Below are positions 1 to 7,763 of a stretch of DNA of 22,735 nt, piece by piece. The stretch covers positions 1-22,735 of the forward strand of contig CANQYN010000008.1 in NCBI GenBank assembly GCA_947628105.1. The letters are read 5' to 3'. Every line of letters begins with the position of its first letter. Position 1 is the first letter of the stretch. Origin of the DNA: an uncultured Bacilli bacterium. Its GTDB lineage: Bacteria > Bacillota_I > Bacilli_A > RF39 > UBA660. Position numbers and translations under genes: made by a program. Under the pieces are notes generated by a model. It had not been told where the DNA came from. It did no database searches and saw nothing but the letters and a program-made list of their open reading frames with translations.

Positions 1-351
1 AGTGGAGGGAGTCATACTCATGATATAAGTGGAGAGACAAGTTCTAACGGAAAACATTCTCATGAGATGACTTTAACGATGTCTCCTCAAGCTTTAGGAA
101 GAGTTTCTACTACTTATACAGCAACAGCCTTAGGATTAGATGCAGGAAGAAATAATTATAATCTTGGAACCTGGGGGATATCAGAAGCAGGAGAGCATAC
201 CCATACTGTCAGTGGAACTTCGGAAAATGGAGGAAGTCATACTCATACAGTTTCTATCAATTCATCGACTACTCTTAGTACGGGAGGAGACACGGCTCAT
301 AATAATTTACAACCTTATATCACCGTTTATTTCTTTAAAAGAACCGCATAA
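1..351 (+). CDS. Phage tail-fibre-like protein, C-terminal fragment (5' end outside window)
   Basis: The frame is open from base 1 to a TAA at 349-351, leaving 116 residues of a longer protein. The fragment carries repeated His-x-His clusters in a Gly/Ser/Thr-rich context (GGSHTHD, GKHSHEM, GEHTHTV, GGSHTHTV) and ends in HNNLQPYITVYFFKRTA. That ending is the typical C-terminus of tail-fibre and tail-collar-type proteins, where HxH motifs can bind metal ions along a trimeric fibre (family knowledge). An in-frame ATG at 67 lies inside this domain and is not a likely start. No other phage gene is visible, so this may be the edge of a prophage, a prophage remnant or a domesticated surface protein. 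The family-level call is fairly safe; its biological role is not. Confidence 0.72.
   Translation, partial: SGGSHTHDISGETSSNGKHSHEMTLTMSPQALGRVSTTYTATALGLDAGRNNYNLGTWGISEAGEHTHTVSGTSENGGSHTHTVSINSSTTLSTGGDTAHNNLQPYITVYFFKRTA
4..246 (+). repeat. Internal coding repeat of HxH-encoding units
   Basis: An 18-nt unit at 4-21 recurs at 229-246 with one mismatch (GGAGGGAGTCATACTCAT versus GGAGGAAGTCATACTCAT). Related GGxHTH-coding units lie between them (about 52-66 and 193-210). The repeats sit inside the tail-fibre-like reading frame and encode the His-x-His clusters. Confidence 0.6.
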
Positions 352-375
352 GAAAAGAGAAATCTTTTCTTTTTT
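350..375 (+). terminator. Rho-independent terminator of the tail-fibre-like gene
   Basis: AAGAAAAGA (350-358) pairs perfectly with TCTTTTCTT (363-371) around a GAAA loop, and the T-run continues to 375. The stem starts within the stop codon. It is AT-rich and therefore modest in strength. Confidence 0.6.
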
Positions 376-376
376 A

Positions 377-385
377 TGATATACT
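377..385 (+). promoter_or_regulatory. Possible extended -10 promoter for trmB
   Basis: TGa followed by TATACT (380-385) lies directly after the preceding terminator and about 22 bp before the trmB start. I see no acceptable -35 box at 16-18 bp spacing, so this rests on the extended -10 alone. Confidence 0.35.
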
Positions 386-407
386 TATATAAAAAAGGAG
401 TTATATT

Positions 408-1043
408 ATGAGATTAAGACATGTAACTGGTTCAGAACATATATTGAATCAAAGTGATTATATTATTCACGATTATCAAAATGATAAAAATCAATTTTCA
501 AAATTGTTTCAGAATGAAAATAAAAAATTGTATATAGAAATAGGAACAGGAAAAGGAAATTTTATTATCGAAAATGCGAAAAGAAATCCTCATATCAATT
601 TTATTGGTATTGAAAAATATGATAGTGTTTTAGTTCGAGCTATTCAAAAAATAGGGGATGAAAATATTACAAACTTAAAATTTATTCGTATGGATGCTAC
701 TAATATTGATGAAATTTTTCATCATGAAGTCGATTTAATTTATTTAAATTTTTCTGATCCTTGGCCTAAAGCAAGGCATCAAAAGAGAAGGTTAAGCAGT
801 TCTTTTTATTTAGAAAAGTATGAAACTATTTTTAAACAGGAAAAACATATTATTATGAAAACGGATAATCGAAAATTATTTGAATTTTCTTTAAAAAGTT
901 TTGTAGATTATGAATATAAAATCAAAAATATTACTCTCGATTTATATCAAGATGAAATAGAAGATAACATTCCCACCGAATATGAAAAAAAGTTTCATGA
1001 TTTAGGATATCCTATTTATTTTGTCGATGTAGAAAAAAAGTAG
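408..1043 (+). CDS. trmB: tRNA (guanine-N7-)-methyltransferase TrmB
   Basis: This enzyme methylates G46 in the variable loop of tRNA using S-adenosylmethionine. The 211-aa length is normal for the family. Visible hallmarks are the SAM-binding glycine motif GTGKGNF (residues 46-52), the DPWPK signature (117-121) followed by the basic RHQKRRL stretch, and the C-terminal TEYEKKF motif that closes the active site in TrmB. The start at 408 is supported by AAAAGGAG about 8 bp upstream. It lies between two terminator-like hairpins and appears to be a single-gene transcript. Confidence 0.95.
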   Translation: MRLRHVTGSEHILNQSDYIIHDYQNDKNQFSKLFQNENKKLYIEIGTGKGNFIIENAKRNPHINFIGIEKYDSVLVRAIQKIGDENITNLKFIRMDATNIDEIFHHEVDLIYLNFSDPWPKARHQKRRLSSSFYLEKYETIFKQEKHIIMKTDNRKLFEFSLKSFVDYEYKIKNITLDLYQDEIEDNIPTEYEKKFHDLGYPIYFVDVEKK

Positions 1044-1076
1044 ACATTTAATAGACAAATAAGAATGAAAATAATG

Positions 1077-1105
1077 AAAAAAACTTTGTAAAATAAGTTT
1101 TTTTT
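1077..1105 (+). terminator. Terminator after trmB with an 8-nt loop
   Basis: AAAAAAACTT (1077-1086) pairs with AAGTTTTTTT (1095-1104) around the loop TGTAAAAT. The T-tract forms the 3' arm. It lies 33 bp after the trmB stop. Confidence 0.65.
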
Positions 1106-1113
1106 GATATAAT
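1086..1113 (+). promoter_or_regulatory. Promoter for the envelope operon, overlapping the terminator
   Basis: An extended -10, TGa-TATAAT (1105-1113), is a perfect consensus. A -35-like TTGTAA (1086-1091, 4 of 6 matches) sits 16 bp upstream, almost wholly in the loop of the preceding terminator. The lipoprotein ATG follows 21 bp after the -10. Confidence 0.6.
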
Positions 1114-1134
1114 CATAAATGAGAGTGGTGGTTT

Positions 1135-1731
1135 ATGAAAAAATTGACTGTCTTATTGTTGCTCGTTTTCCTAACGACAGGGTGTACTATCGTTAGAATA
1201 GATACCAAAAGTATCGACAATATAATCAGTGTCGTTCTTTCAAAAGAAAACACTCTATATAATCGGGTCGGGAAAGGATATAAGTACTATGTTCCAAGGA
1301 GTGTAGCTTACTTAGATACCAACGATTTAAATGATAAGTTATATTCAAATGGATATTATTATTATTTATATATCGATGCAGTTAGTTATTTTTATAAAAC
1401 AAAAATAAATTATACAGAAAAAAAAGATTGTTATTATTCGAAAAAAATAACAGGAGATAAAGAAGGATATTTAGAAATAAATAAAGTAAAGGATCAATAT
1501 TCGATAAAATTCGTATATAATTATGCTAAAATAGAAGCACTTGTAGATAAAGAATATATTGAAAAAGCGGTACTAGAAGCTTCCTATATTTTGTCGACTG
1601 TAAAATTTAACGATAATATCATCAAATTAATGTTGAACGAAGATTATTTTACAAACAAAGAAGAAAAATATGATGTATTTACTCAAAAGAAAGAACAACA
1701 AAGTGATACCTTTTTAAAAAGTATGGAATAA
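1135..1731 (+). CDS. Putative lipoprotein of unknown function
   Basis: The 198-aa product begins with a classic lipoprotein signal peptide: MKK, a Leu-rich core, then lipobox LTTGC with Cys17 as the expected lipidated residue. It is therefore probably anchored to the outer face of the membrane. The mature part is rich in Tyr and Lys (a YYYYLYIDAVSYFY stretch near residues 75-90) and ends in a charged tail. I recognise no enzymatic domain. A GTGGTGG-like ribosome-binding site precedes the ATG. It is first in a run of closely spaced genes (16 bp to the next) that continues with an acidic scaffold-like protein and YtxG/YtxH-like proteins, which suggests a role at the cell envelope (inference). 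Confidence 0.75.
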   Translation: MKKLTVLLLLVFLTTGCTIVRIDTKSIDNIISVVLSKENTLYNRVGKGYKYYVPRSVAYLDTNDLNDKLYSNGYYYYLYIDAVSYFYKTKINYTEKKDCYYSKKITGDKEGYLEINKVKDQYSIKFVYNYAKIEALVDKEYIEKAVLEASYILSTVKFNDNIIKLMLNEDYFTNKEEKYDVFTQKKEQQSDTFLKSME

Positions 1732-1747
1732 CAATAGAGGTGAGAAA

Positions 1748-2722
1748 ATGAAATTATTAGATAAGGTAAAAAATTTATTTACTGAAGAAATTGAAGAAGA
1801 AGTACCTATTCGAAAAGAAGTAAAAAAGGTAGAGATTGCTCAACCAAAAGTAGAACAACCTAAAATGGAAATCCCTCGAGTAAGAGAAGAAATCGAAGTA
1901 AAAAAGGAAGAAGCTCCGCAAATATCTGAAAGTTCTGCTTTAAATAAAGAGGAAAAATTTAAGTTTCCTGTATATTTTGACGATAAGGATTTTGAAGATT
2001 TACCAAAAGCGAAAGAACTATCAAAAGAACCAAGTGTTGCGAAAATAGAAAGGGCATATCAAGGAACCAATCCAGCTCCAGTAGAACCAAAAAAACGTTT
2101 TCGGGTATCTCCTGTAATATCTCCAGTTTATGGAGTATTAGATAAAAATTATAATAAAGATGATATTAAAATAAAATCAGAAAAGACAACAAAAAGAATT
2201 CATATCGAAGATAAAATTACGATTGATGATATTCGAAATAAAGCTTATGGAACTTTAGAAGATGATTTAGAAAACTCTTTATTGACAAAGACGATTGCGA
2301 AAGAACAACCTAAGCCGGTAGAACCAGGAATTGATATTTTTGAAGAAATTGAAAATACAGATACTACATCTAATAATAACGATTTATTAATGCAAGATAT
2401 TACTTTTGATAAGGAAAAGGTAGTAACGGTGGAAGAAGCAACAAAAGAAGTAAATGCTTCCTTAGAAGAAGAGTTAGAAAAACAAAAGAAAAAAATTGAA
2501 GAATTAAATGATTATATTCATACGATTCAAAATGAAGCAGAAATTTTTCAACCTAATGTAGAAGAAGAGCCAAATATTATCGAAGAAGTGGTAAAAGAAG
2601 AAAAAGAACAGACAACAGAGTCAGCACCAGAAGAAAAAAGTGACGAACAAAAAGAAGAAGCAGTAGATGAGGGGGATTTATTCAGCTTAATTGATTCAAT
2701 GTATGAAAAGAGGGATGAATAA
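1748..2722 (+). CDS. Acidic, largely disordered protein with a short coiled coil; function unknown
   Basis: The 324-aa product is dominated by Glu/Lys runs and Pro-containing linkers and has no transmembrane segment. The first ~14 residues (MKLLDKVKNLFTEE) form a short amphipathic helix followed at once by acidic residues, resembling the membrane-targeting N-terminus of SepF, but no SepF core domain follows. A conserved-looking hydrophobic island, RFRVSPVISPVYGVLDKNY, lies near residues 118-136. A predicted coiled coil (LEEELEKQKKKIEELNDYI) lies near 240-258. The C-terminus ends in an ordered-looking LFSLIDSMYEK helix. Its stop TAA shares one base with the next ATG (TAATG), so the two are translationally coupled. 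A peripheral membrane scaffold or division/envelope adaptor is a reasonable guess only. GAGGTGAG is the ribosome-binding site. Confidence 0.7.
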   Translation: MKLLDKVKNLFTEEIEEEVPIRKEVKKVEIAQPKVEQPKMEIPRVREEIEVKKEEAPQISESSALNKEEKFKFPVYFDDKDFEDLPKAKELSKEPSVAKIERAYQGTNPAPVEPKKRFRVSPVISPVYGVLDKNYNKDDIKIKSEKTTKRIHIEDKITIDDIRNKAYGTLEDDLENSLLTKTIAKEQPKPVEPGIDIFEEIENTDTTSNNNDLLMQDITFDKEKVVTVEEATKEVNASLEEELEKQKKKIEELNDYIHTIQNEAEIFQPNVEEEPNIIEEVVKEEKEQTTESAPEEKSDEQKEEAVDEGDLFSLIDSMYEKRDE

Positions 2723-3009
2723 TGACAGATGGAAATGGACTATATATCGTTGTTTTTAGCATATTTGCAGTATTAATTCTCATATTATTAATCGTATCAA
2801 TTATCGCTGTATTAAAAGTGATTGAAACGTTAAAAAAAGTAGATAATGTAATCGATGATGTCAATGGAAAAGCCAAAAAATTAGATGGTTTATTTGATAT
2901 CGTTTATCAAACAAGCAATGTCGTTTCAAGCGTTAATAGTAAAATAGTAGATTGTATTGTTGGAATTATCCAAAACTTTTTAGACAAAAGAAAAAAGAAG
3001 GAGGAATAA
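2722..3009 (+). CDS. YtxG-like (DUF948 family) membrane protein
   Basis: The 95-aa product has one N-terminal transmembrane segment (about residues 7-31, YIVVFSIFAVLILILLIVSI), followed by a helical region (LKVIETLKKVDNVIDDVNGKAKKLDGLFDIV) and a basic C-terminus. This layout matches DUF948/YtxG general stress proteins of Bacilli. These are typically encoded just before ytxH, as here. It overlaps the upstream gene by one base and is followed two bases later by the YtxH-like start. Molecular function is unknown in the family. Confidence 0.75.
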   Translation: MTDGNGLYIVVFSIFAVLILILLIVSIIAVLKVIETLKKVDNVIDDVNGKAKKLDGLFDIVYQTSNVVSSVNSKIVDCIVGIIQNFLDKRKKKEE

Positions 3010-3011
3010 TT

Positions 3012-3419
3012 ATGTCAAAGAAAAAAGGATTAGGAAAGTTATTTGCAGGATTAACAATAGGAGCGGGATTAGGAATGCTATTTGCTCCTAAAAAGGGAAG
3101 CGATACAAGAAAAGAATTAAAACAAAAAATTGATGAACTACTAGAAAAAGCTCAAAAAATTGATAAAGAAGAAGTAAAAGAAGAAATTGAAAAGAGAATC
3201 GAACGTATAAAAAAAGAATTAGATAATTTAGATAAGGAAACGGTATTAAAAGTCGCAAAGAAAAAAGCAAAAGAAATAGAAGCTTCCGCTCAAGATTTAG
3301 TTGATTATGCGATTGAAAAAGGAACTCCAGTATTAGAACAAGTAGCTGATAATATTCGCAAAAAAGCGATCGATGTAACAAAAGAAGTATTAGAAAAATT
3401 AGAAAAAGAAGAAGCTTAA
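3012..3419 (+). CDS. YtxH-like protein
   Basis: The 135-aa product starts with a short basic stretch, then the glycine-rich hydrophobic segment KLFAGLTIGAGLGMLFAPKK and GSDTRKELK, the signature of the YtxH family. A long, highly charged helical tail follows (residues ~30-135), probably coiled coil. I chose the ATG at 3012 over an in-frame upstream ATG at 2952 because AAGGAGG (2998-3004) is ideally spaced for 3012 and because the extra residues would lie inside the YtxG-like gene. The stop codon lies inside the terminator stem. A membrane-associated stress or envelope role is inferred from family and neighbours. Confidence 0.8.
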   Translation: MSKKKGLGKLFAGLTIGAGLGMLFAPKKGSDTRKELKQKIDELLEKAQKIDKEEVKEEIEKRIERIKKELDNLDKETVLKVAKKKAKEIEASAQDLVDYAIEKGTPVLEQVADNIRKKAIDVTKEVLEKLEKEEA

Positions 3420-3430
3420 GCTTCTTTTTT
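3408..3430 (+). terminator. Palindromic terminator, copy 1 of a 24-bp identical pair
   Basis: A perfect palindrome (GAAGCTTAAGCTTC at 3411-3424, extended by A-T pairs) contains the TAA stop of the YtxH-like gene at its centre and is followed by a T-run to 3430. The same 24 bases (3408-3431) recur at 8058-8081. Confidence 0.8.
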
Positions 3431-3432
3431 CG

Positions 3433-3461
3433 TTGAATAAAAGTAGAAGTAATGATATAAT
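3433..3461 (+). promoter_or_regulatory. Promoter for the four-gene unknown cluster
   Basis: TTGAAT (3433-3438, 4 of 6) and TATAAT (3456-3461, 6 of 6) are separated by 17 bp, and TGa precedes the -10. It begins three bases after the upstream terminator. The first ATG is 28 bp downstream with GTAGAGGTGA as ribosome-binding site. Confidence 0.75.
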
Positions 3462-3488
3462 AATACTAAATAATGTAGAGGTGATTTT

Positions 3489-3917
3489 ATGGAAGATTTA
3501 GAAAGAAAAGTCAAAGAAAAATTAAATAATATTGATGATATGTCAGAGACTATTTTATTGATTCGATTATACTCTGAATATGAAAATAATCAAGAAAGGA
3601 AACCAGAAAGTGATGAATTTTCTTTAATTCAATTACGAAATGCTGTAAAAAAGATTAGTCAAAAGATGAATAAGGTACTTAATCAAAAGGATTATAGTAA
3701 TTTAGATGTTTTATATTTTGTTAAAAATAAATCTTTGATGTTAGATGATTGCTTAGCTAATATTGATATAGAAGATAAAGCAGGGATGCAAAATGTTATT
3801 AATTTGGTAACTGAATTAGAGTCTTTATTATCCCTTCCCCTATCTTTTCCTTTTAATGTTGAAAATTGTTTAAAGGAACATTTAGGCATTGAAATGGAAA
3901 AAACTTTTTCAAGATAA
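3489..3917 (+). CDS. Hypothetical protein, all-helical, first gene of unknown cluster
   Basis: The 142-aa product is soluble, charged and apparently all alpha-helical (LERKVKEKLNNID, LIRLYSEYENNQ, LRNAVKKISQKMNKVL, VINLVTELESLL). It has no signal peptide, transmembrane segment or motif I can name. A clear promoter stands upstream and the next gene starts 41 bp later with no terminator between, so the cluster is probably one transcript. It could be a small partner of the 662-aa protein that follows, but nothing in the sequence proves this. Confidence 0.7.
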   Translation: MEDLERKVKEKLNNIDDMSETILLIRLYSEYENNQERKPESDEFSLIQLRNAVKKISQKMNKVLNQKDYSNLDVLYFVKNKSLMLDDCLANIDIEDKAGMQNVINLVTELESLLSLPLSFPFNVENCLKEHLGIEMEKTFSR

Positions 3918-3958
3918 AAAGGTATAAAAAATAAAAGAATTAAGGAGTGAACATTTAA

Positions 3959-5947
3959 ATGATGAATGAAATATCAAAATTAGAAAAGGAAATTGCTAAT
4001 CAATTAGAACAATTACAAATTCAATTGAGTCAATTGGAATTCAATGATGCTAATGGCATATCAAATAATATTTATCAATTAACAAATTTTTATCAAGAAA
4101 AAGGAAAATTGGATTTTTCGTTATTAGAACCTGTTCTTTCTTCTCTTCATCTTCCTAATTTAAAAAGTGTAGAAGAATATAAAAAAATAGCACTGTTTTT
4201 AGAATATTGTCAAAAAAATAATGTGAATGGAAATTTTGATTATGATATTCAGCGTTGTTCGACTATTGTAAAAACATTAATGGATGAATTAAGCCGTTAT
4301 TACACAAAATTAATGTATCAGATAAGAAACATCGGATTTAAAAAAAGAATTATCAATGAACAAAAGATAGAATTGGAAACGAGTAATACTGTATTAACAA
4401 AATACAGAAGGTCTGAAATTGTTTCCCCTGAAGAATTGGAAGTATTTTGTTCTTTTTTAAAAACGGTAGATAATATAGATCAAAAGAAATTATTAACCAT
4501 TTTATTAGATATTACTAATAGAAATGTTCAATTGATGGACGAAAAGATTAATCAAGCGATGATTGAGCAGAAAAAACGTCGACTAAAAGAAGAATTAGCT
4601 GCTCGTAAAAAGAAAGATGCAGAAAAGAAAAAAGCTTCTAATCGATTAGAAAAAGTAGATTCTGTTAAGTTAGAGACCCCAATGGAGTTACAGGGAGAAC
4701 ATTTAGAAATTTATAATCGAGCAAAAGAAATAGCTGAACAAGTAAGTGAAGTTCCTTCTTCTGTCGAAGTAACTCTTTCCGCTATTAAAATAGATCTTCC
4801 TTGGAAACAAAGAAAACAAATTTATTATTCTCTATTAGATAATGAACAAGATTTATTATTGATTTCAGTAGATTTAAAGACACAACTTTTACCTTTTATT
4901 GAAAAGGGATTAAAAGATAAAAGTTTAAATTTAGAAATATTTTCATTATTATCTGATATTATAAAAGAGTATGAAAATATAAAATGGACAATCGAAAAAG
5001 AACAAGTAGAACATCGTCGGCAAGTGATAGAAGAACAAAATAAAAGTTATAAAGAAACGATGGAACAAATAAGTCTTTTTTATGAACAAGCAAAAGAATT
5101 AAAAGAAAATAGATCAAAAATATATTATACCAAAGGATTAAATGTTACAGTAGAAAAATTAGAACAATTAATTAATGAATATAAAGAATGGTTGAAAGAA
5201 TTTACAGAAGAACCTAATGAAGAATATCAAGAAATTTTAGAATCTGAAAAAGAAAATATAGTAAAAGCCTACAAAAATTTTGAACAATCATATCAGATGA
5301 GTATGACTTTAGATGGAGAAGAAGAGTTAATTTATCGCGGTAAAACTTTTTATGATACGTTAAGACCATTAAAAAATATTTTTGTGTTTGTCGATGATAA
5401 TGGAGAGGAAATCTCTGTGATGGAAAAAGATATTGAAAATGATAATCGTTTTGATGCATCTACCTATACGCGAATTTTAAATAAATTACAGTTTGTCGCT
5501 TGTGATAATTTTACTACTACAAGTAATCATCTTGCCAAAATGTCAGATAATTATTCTTCTGAATTTTTAGAAAAATATCATGTTCGCCGAATTCAAGAAG
5601 GAAATGTTCGTATTTTTTACAGTTTATTTCCTGCTAATTTATCTCCTTTTTTTAAAGGGGAAAACCCTAATGTTATTTATATTTATTCTGTCGGATATGG
5701 TTATGCTTCTAAGACAAAATCAGATATTAATTATGATGCTTTAAAAATATGTAAAGATAATACTCAAGAAATTGATAAAGTAATAGAATTGTTAAATACA
5801 GATTGGTCTTCTTTATCAGAAGATGAGAAAGGGAAAAAAGGACAACAAGTACAAGAATACTTAAATCGACAATATCTAAAACTGGGACATTTTATTGAAA
5901 CGACAGAAAAAAAACAAGAAGAAGTAAAGGAGGGAAAACATGAATGA
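3959..5947 (+). CDS. Large coiled-coil protein with a possible RelE/HigB-like C-terminal domain
   Basis: The 662-aa product has a long helical N-terminal two thirds, including a Lys/Glu-rich segment near residues 205-240 (KKRRLKEELAARKKKDAEKK). No transmembrane segment is seen. Residues about 465-605 look globular. A helical stretch (YTRILNKLQFVA, near 503) leads to HVRRIQEGNVRIFYSLF (541-557), then VIYIYSVGYGYASKTKSDINYDALK (about 571-596). This order recalls RelE/HigB (Gp49-like) toxins: a beta strand with an arginine 'R-x-x-Y' core, then a 'G-F-x-K-K-x-x-x-T-P-x-x-E-I-x-x-A' tail. The match is by eye and partial. If real, the domain is fused to a long helical arm rather than paired with a small antitoxin. 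AAGGAG precedes the ATG at 3959; a second ATG at 3962 is equally in frame. The end overlaps the next gene by 8 bp. Confidence 0.75.
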   Translation: MMNEISKLEKEIANQLEQLQIQLSQLEFNDANGISNNIYQLTNFYQEKGKLDFSLLEPVLSSLHLPNLKSVEEYKKIALFLEYCQKNNVNGNFDYDIQRCSTIVKTLMDELSRYYTKLMYQIRNIGFKKRIINEQKIELETSNTVLTKYRRSEIVSPEELEVFCSFLKTVDNIDQKKLLTILLDITNRNVQLMDEKINQAMIEQKKRRLKEELAARKKKDAEKKKASNRLEKVDSVKLETPMELQGEHLEIYNRAKEIAEQVSEVPSSVEVTLSAIKIDLPWKQRKQIYYSLLDNEQDLLLISVDLKTQLLPFIEKGLKDKSLNLEIFSLLSDIIKEYENIKWTIEKEQVEHRRQVIEEQNKSYKETMEQISLFYEQAKELKENRSKIYYTKGLNVTVEKLEQLINEYKEWLKEFTEEPNEEYQEILESEKENIVKAYKNFEQSYQMSMTLDGEEELIYRGKTFYDTLRPLKNIFVFVDDNGEEISVMEKDIENDNRFDASTYTRILNKLQFVACDNFTTTSNHLAKMSDNYSSEFLEKYHVRRIQEGNVRIFYSLFPANLSPFFKGENPNVIYIYSVGYGYASKTKSDINYDALKICKDNTQEIDKVIELLNTDWSSLSEDEKGKKGQQVQEYLNRQYLKLGHFIETTEKKQEEVKEGKHE

Positions 5948-7763
5948 ATCAATTGTAAAATTACGCTTAGAAATTGAAAAAGCGATTGTTAGAGCGAATA
6001 AACTGATGAATGAAAGTCATGTGATTGCCTCTCTGAAAGAAAGTTCTAATTTATTTAATAGCAAGCATATTTTATCTATGTCAAAAAAAGATTTTGATAA
6101 AATAATAAAAAATTTAAAAAAACCCAATCAATTAACTGAAAATGAAGAAGAATTTATTAAAAGTCTTATTCGAATGCCTGATGAAATAAAACAAATTAAA
6201 GAAATATTAGGTTTTGGAACAGAACAAGTAACTATTATAGAAAATATTCATAGTAAAATTGAAAAAAGAATATCATCATTTTCTGAAGTTGATGTTTTGG
6301 AACTAGAAAAAAAAGTGAACGAATATAAAGTGTTATTAAACAAACTTGATAAGAATGATTTTAATTTGATTACTGAGATTGATTTAATAGCAGGCATTTT
6401 AGAAAAATCAAAACTTTCTTTTGAAGAAAAAATAAATATATTAAAAGGCATCAATCAAATAAATGCCTCTATTGCGGCAAAATATAATATTTCATTTACT
6501 TCTTCCGAAGAAAATATCATTAGTGAAGATTCTTTAGAAGAAACGAACCTTCCTCTTTCTCTTCTTCAAGATTTATTTACAGAATTTGCTATTCGATGGG
6601 AAATTGAAGATACAGCAACAATGTCAGAAAGGGCAAAAACTCAAAAGAAAAATAAATTGGCACAACTACAAAATAAATTATTAAAGTATGGTAATTACGA
6701 GCAAATGAGAGAAAAATTGCAAATATTGAAAGACCATCATTTGGATTTTGTCTTTTCGATGTTTGAAATATTGACAAGAATATTATTGTTTACCAAAAAA
6801 GAACAATTATTTCAATTGATTGAGTCTGCTAATAAAACAGGAATTGATTTGACAACTTTAGTACGAAAACAACCGACTGTTTTATTTCCTCAAATTAAAG
6901 AAAGAAAAAATAAAGGAAAAAAATCACCATCATCTAGTGAAAGAACCTTTTATGGAGGATGGGATAATTGCATTAATAATATTAAATTTTTGGAAGAAAA
7001 TGGATATTCTGTATTTCAAGTTTTTGAAGATTGCCCAACTTTCTTTATACTTAATAATAAAACGATTCGTAAAAATCAAAAATATTTACAAATGTATGGA
7101 TTTTCATTAAAAGATGAAGAAGGAAAAACAAAACATGGATTTAGTATGTTAGGAAGAGGAAATTTATTAAAACAGGCAGATATCGCTATCGAAAATGGAT
7201 GTTATCAATATTTTTATAAAAATTTATCACGTTTTGCTAGTGATATTAATGTATATCGCATTAAATTAGCGAGAAGTAAGGGATTAGATGATAGTAAGAT
7301 ATTTAGATTATTCAATGGAACAAAAAGAAATGGAATATGTTTAAGAGCAGAATTTTATAATCCTACTTCTGAACAATTTGGAGATATGCCAAGTGATACA
7401 TTCGATAAATATCAGGCAGTAGAACCTTATGTAGAATCAAAAGAAATTTATGATCAAATTATCGCTAATAGTGATAATGATAATATCTCAGAAATAGCGA
7501 CAAGTGATTCTGTTATTGATCAATTAGATAAGCTATATAAAGATCCAAATAATGATCTTGTTTATAATTTTAATGGCATAATTATTTCTAGATTAAAAGT
7601 ACTTAGATATTATCAAACTTTGATGATGAATTCTAAAATTACGTCTTCTAAAGAATTATTAATCTATGTTATTACCAAACATAGTATGCTAAATATGGAA
7701 GAATTGAGTACAATTAAGCAATGTATTCGTGAGATTAAATTTGGCGAGAAGGTGAAGTTATGA
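5940..7763 (+). CDS. Helical-repeat protein of unknown function (mTERF-like repeats suspected)
   Basis: The 607-aa product has no signal peptide or transmembrane segment. The N-terminal half is helical and charged. From about residue 295 it shows a loose repeating pattern of a helix, 'G-x-s/d', a helix, then a Pro and hydrophobics. Examples are TGIDLTTLVRKQPTVLF (Pro312), then NIKFLEENGYSVFQVFEDCP (Pro366) with TFFILNNKTIRKN, and LQMYGFSLKD. This spacing resembles helical repeats of mTERF-type nucleic-acid binders, but the similarity is only by eye. A later segment, RIKLARSKGLDDSKIFRLFNGTKRNG, is basic. The start at 5940 is fixed by AAAGGAGGG (5926-5934) and overlaps the previous gene by 8 bp; the end overlaps the next by 4 bp (ATGA). 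The couplings suggest fixed stoichiometry with its neighbours. Confidence 0.75.
   Translation: MNESIVKLRLEIEKAIVRANKLMNESHVIASLKESSNLFNSKHILSMSKKDFDKIIKNLKKPNQLTENEEEFIKSLIRMPDEIKQIKEILGFGTEQVTIIENIHSKIEKRISSFSEVDVLELEKKVNEYKVLLNKLDKNDFNLITEIDLIAGILEKSKLSFEEKINILKGINQINASIAAKYNISFTSSEENIISEDSLEETNLPLSLLQDLFTEFAIRWEIEDTATMSERAKTQKKNKLAQLQNKLLKYGNYEQMREKLQILKDHHLDFVFSMFEILTRILLFTKKEQLFQLIESANKTGIDLTTLVRKQPTVLFPQIKERKNKGKKSPSSSERTFYGGWDNCINNIKFLEENGYSVFQVFEDCPTFFILNNKTIRKNQKYLQMYGFSLKDEEGKTKHGFSMLGRGNLLKQADIAIENGCYQYFYKNLSRFASDINVYRIKLARSKGLDDSKIFRLFNGTKRNGICLRAEFYNPTSEQFGDMPSDTFDKYQAVEPYVESKEIYDQIIANSDNDNISEIATSDSVIDQLDKLYKDPNNDLVYNFNGIIISRLKVLRYYQTLMMNSKITSSKELLIYVITKHSMLNMEELSTIKQCIREIKFGEKVKL

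Noticed and set aside
140..379. 79-aa reading frame overlapping the tail-fibre-like gene
   Set aside because: It lies in another frame of a gene with strong protein-level motifs, has no ribosome-binding site and runs through the terminator.
2952..3011. Upstream start for the YtxH-like gene
   Set aside because: It is in frame but inside the YtxG-like gene and lacks a ribosome-binding site; AAGGAGG is correctly placed for the ATG at 3012.
3088..3381. 97-aa reverse-strand reading frame opposite the YtxH-like gene
   Set aside because: Leu/Phe-rich composition is the mirror of the Lys/Glu-rich YtxH tail; no ribosome-binding site or promoter.
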